Of a DNA stretch of 33,253 nucleotides, positions 32,371-33,253 are shown piece by piece (within the stretch, counting starts at the first letter, position 1; the number at the start of each line of letters is the position of its first letter). A model generated the notes under the pieces. It had not been told where the DNA came from. It saw only the letters and a list, made by a program, of their open reading frames with translations, and searched no databases. Made by a program: the position numbers and the translations under genes. The stretch lies in contig JAHDDU010000012.1 in assembly GCA_020629175.1 (NCBI GenBank), positions 28,236-61,488 on the forward strand, given 5' to 3'. This DNA is from Flavimaricola sp. (GTDB taxonomy: Bacteria > Pseudomonadota > Alphaproteobacteria > Rhodobacterales > Rhodobacteraceae).

Positions 32371-33253
32371 ATGAAACGTTTTGTTTTGGCGCTTGCCGCG
32401 CCGCTCGCGCTGTCGGGATGCGTGGTTTTTGAGATCATTGTTGGAGGATTGGCGGAGGGGCTGGCCGCTATTCAGGCGGAGAACGCTGATCAGCCACGCT
32501 TTGCCTATAGCTATGAGGATTTGGATAGGACGCGGATCATGCTGGCCGTCCTGACACTGGAAGATCAGGCCTATGTTGAGCGCACGCTGACCCTGCCCAA
32601 TGGGCCGGCGGAAGTGTTGCTTGGTGATGTCTCGCCGGATGGGCGCTACCTCGAAGCGGTGCAGGTGGAATTCATCTTCGGTGGTGAGCTTGATTTCTGG
32701 GTGTCCGTCCATGACCTCCGCACCGGAGCGCTCGAGCTGTTGCAGAGCGACAACACCGTTATCGGCACGGTGGTTCGGGAATGTGATTTGCGGCCGCGTG
32801 GGCAGGCGCTTTTTGATGATTATTTAGAAGCGTTGTTTGAAGACCCGGCTGATCGAGAAGGTGTCACCTTCAATGTGGTCGCTCTGGATGAGCCTGCGAA
32901 CACCGTGACGTCATTGGGCTGGACGTCGGATTCGGGATTGGTACTGGGGTATGATGGGGCCTTTATGGTCGAGATTGTTGGTCCGGATGGATCGATCTGG
33001 GATGGAATTCCGTTTTCCGACACTGCGGTAGGGGTTGCTCGCCAGTCCATGCTGGGAGGATGGGCTGTGGAGCCAATCTGCGATGGTATCGTGCCTGCCA
33101 CGGTCGCTCGTCCGATCGCATTGCGAGACCTCACCGTCGATGGGTCTGGTCAGTTGGTGCTCGACGGGATGGTCCTGCAAAACAGGCTATCGCCAGGAAC
33201 GGCACTGGAGCCAAGGCCGGTGCGTGATGTGTCAGGACCGTTTGCCGCGCCGT
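32371..33253 (+). CDS. Putative lipoprotein of unknown function (runs off right edge)
   Basis: An open plus-strand frame from ATG 32371 runs 294 codons to the window end without a stop. Residues 1-17 form a lipoprotein signal with lipobox LSGC (Cys17). The body contains LGDVSPDGRYLEAVQVEFIF and WVSVHDLRTGALELL, which resemble one blade of a TolB/WD40-like beta-propeller. A later segment, SLGWTSDSGLVLGYDGAFMV, could be another blade. I do not recognise the family. It diverges from ilvA, with about 100 bp between. TAGAAT about 14 bp upstream of the start is a possible -10, but no good -35 is seen. The function is unknown. Confidence 0.8.
   Translation, partial: MKRFVLALAAPLALSGCVVFEIIVGGLAEGLAAIQAENADQPRFAYSYEDLDRTRIMLAVLTLEDQAYVERTLTLPNGPAEVLLGDVSPDGRYLEAVQVEFIFGGELDFWVSVHDLRTGALELLQSDNTVIGTVVRECDLRPRGQALFDDYLEALFEDPADREGVTFNVVALDEPANTVTSLGWTSDSGLVLGYDGAFMVEIVGPDGSIWDGIPFSDTAVGVARQSMLGGWAVEPICDGIVPATVARPIALRDLTVDGSGQLVLDGMVLQNRLSPGTALEPRPVRDVSGPFAAP

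Overview
This 33.3-kb window is a stretch of chromosome from an alphaproteobacterium, most likely Rhodobacterales (Rhodobacteraceae / Roseobacter group). Three things point there: the GC-rich codon usage, the gene orders rpmF-plsX-fabH-ihfA-merR-tRNA(Pro) and lptF-lptG-lptD-surA-pdxA-rsmA, and the presence of DUF4167, DUF1499 and MarC/TIGR02281-type genes. Almost everything is core, vertically inherited housekeeping material. I see no insertion sequence, prophage, CRISPR array or rRNA, and no intergenic gap longer than about 210 bases.

Layout. Positions 1-926 (minus) hold the N-terminal 308 codons of a large SGNH-like protein that runs off the left edge in a Pro-Asp/Glu-rich linker. A tRNA-Pro(GGG) at 1112-1188 follows. 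Next is the minus-strand lipid/ribosome/nucleoid block (1255-5305): DUF177/YceD, rpmF (L32), plsX, fabH, ihfA and a MerR regulator with a TTG start. bamE (plus) and msrB (minus) converge with a 4-bp overlap. An OlsB-like acyltransferase and a Uup-type ABC-F ATPase follow on plus. A solitary FbpA/AfuA-type iron-binding protein and mazG lie on minus. A plus-strand run (11001-16884) carries an M20 amidohydrolase, a ureohydrolase (agmatinase-like), DUF1499, prfA, prmC, a DUF4167 protein and a small P-loop kinase-like gene whose start is buried in the preceding terminator.

From 16837 to 24227 (minus) is a tightly packed envelope operon, lptF-lptG-lptD-surA-pdxA-rsmA, with 1-4 bp overlaps or short gaps. 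It covers LPS export, outer-membrane folding, vitamin B6 synthesis and 16S rRNA methylation. holC (plus) diverges from it. Then come a marC / aspartic-protease / aldo-keto reductase cluster, a second (YheS-type) ABC-F protein, ndk with two tandem terminators, tpiA, a TfoX-domain gene overlapping an IscA/SufA gene, ilvA, and a partial lipoprotein at the right edge.

The less ordinary signals are regulatory. There is a perfect match to the IHF consensus just upstream of ihfA itself, and a 13-bp palindrome sitting in the -35/-10 spacer of the iron-binding-protein promoter. The DUF4167 gene has a dyad-filled promoter and a structured leader. Three ATGCA repeats spaced exactly 11 bp apart lie upstream of the sufA promoter. 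The ilvA promoter is placed so that its mRNA would be leaderless, and a GCCTCCGGCGG-type intergenic repeat occurs twice. I found no convincing new multi-gene system.
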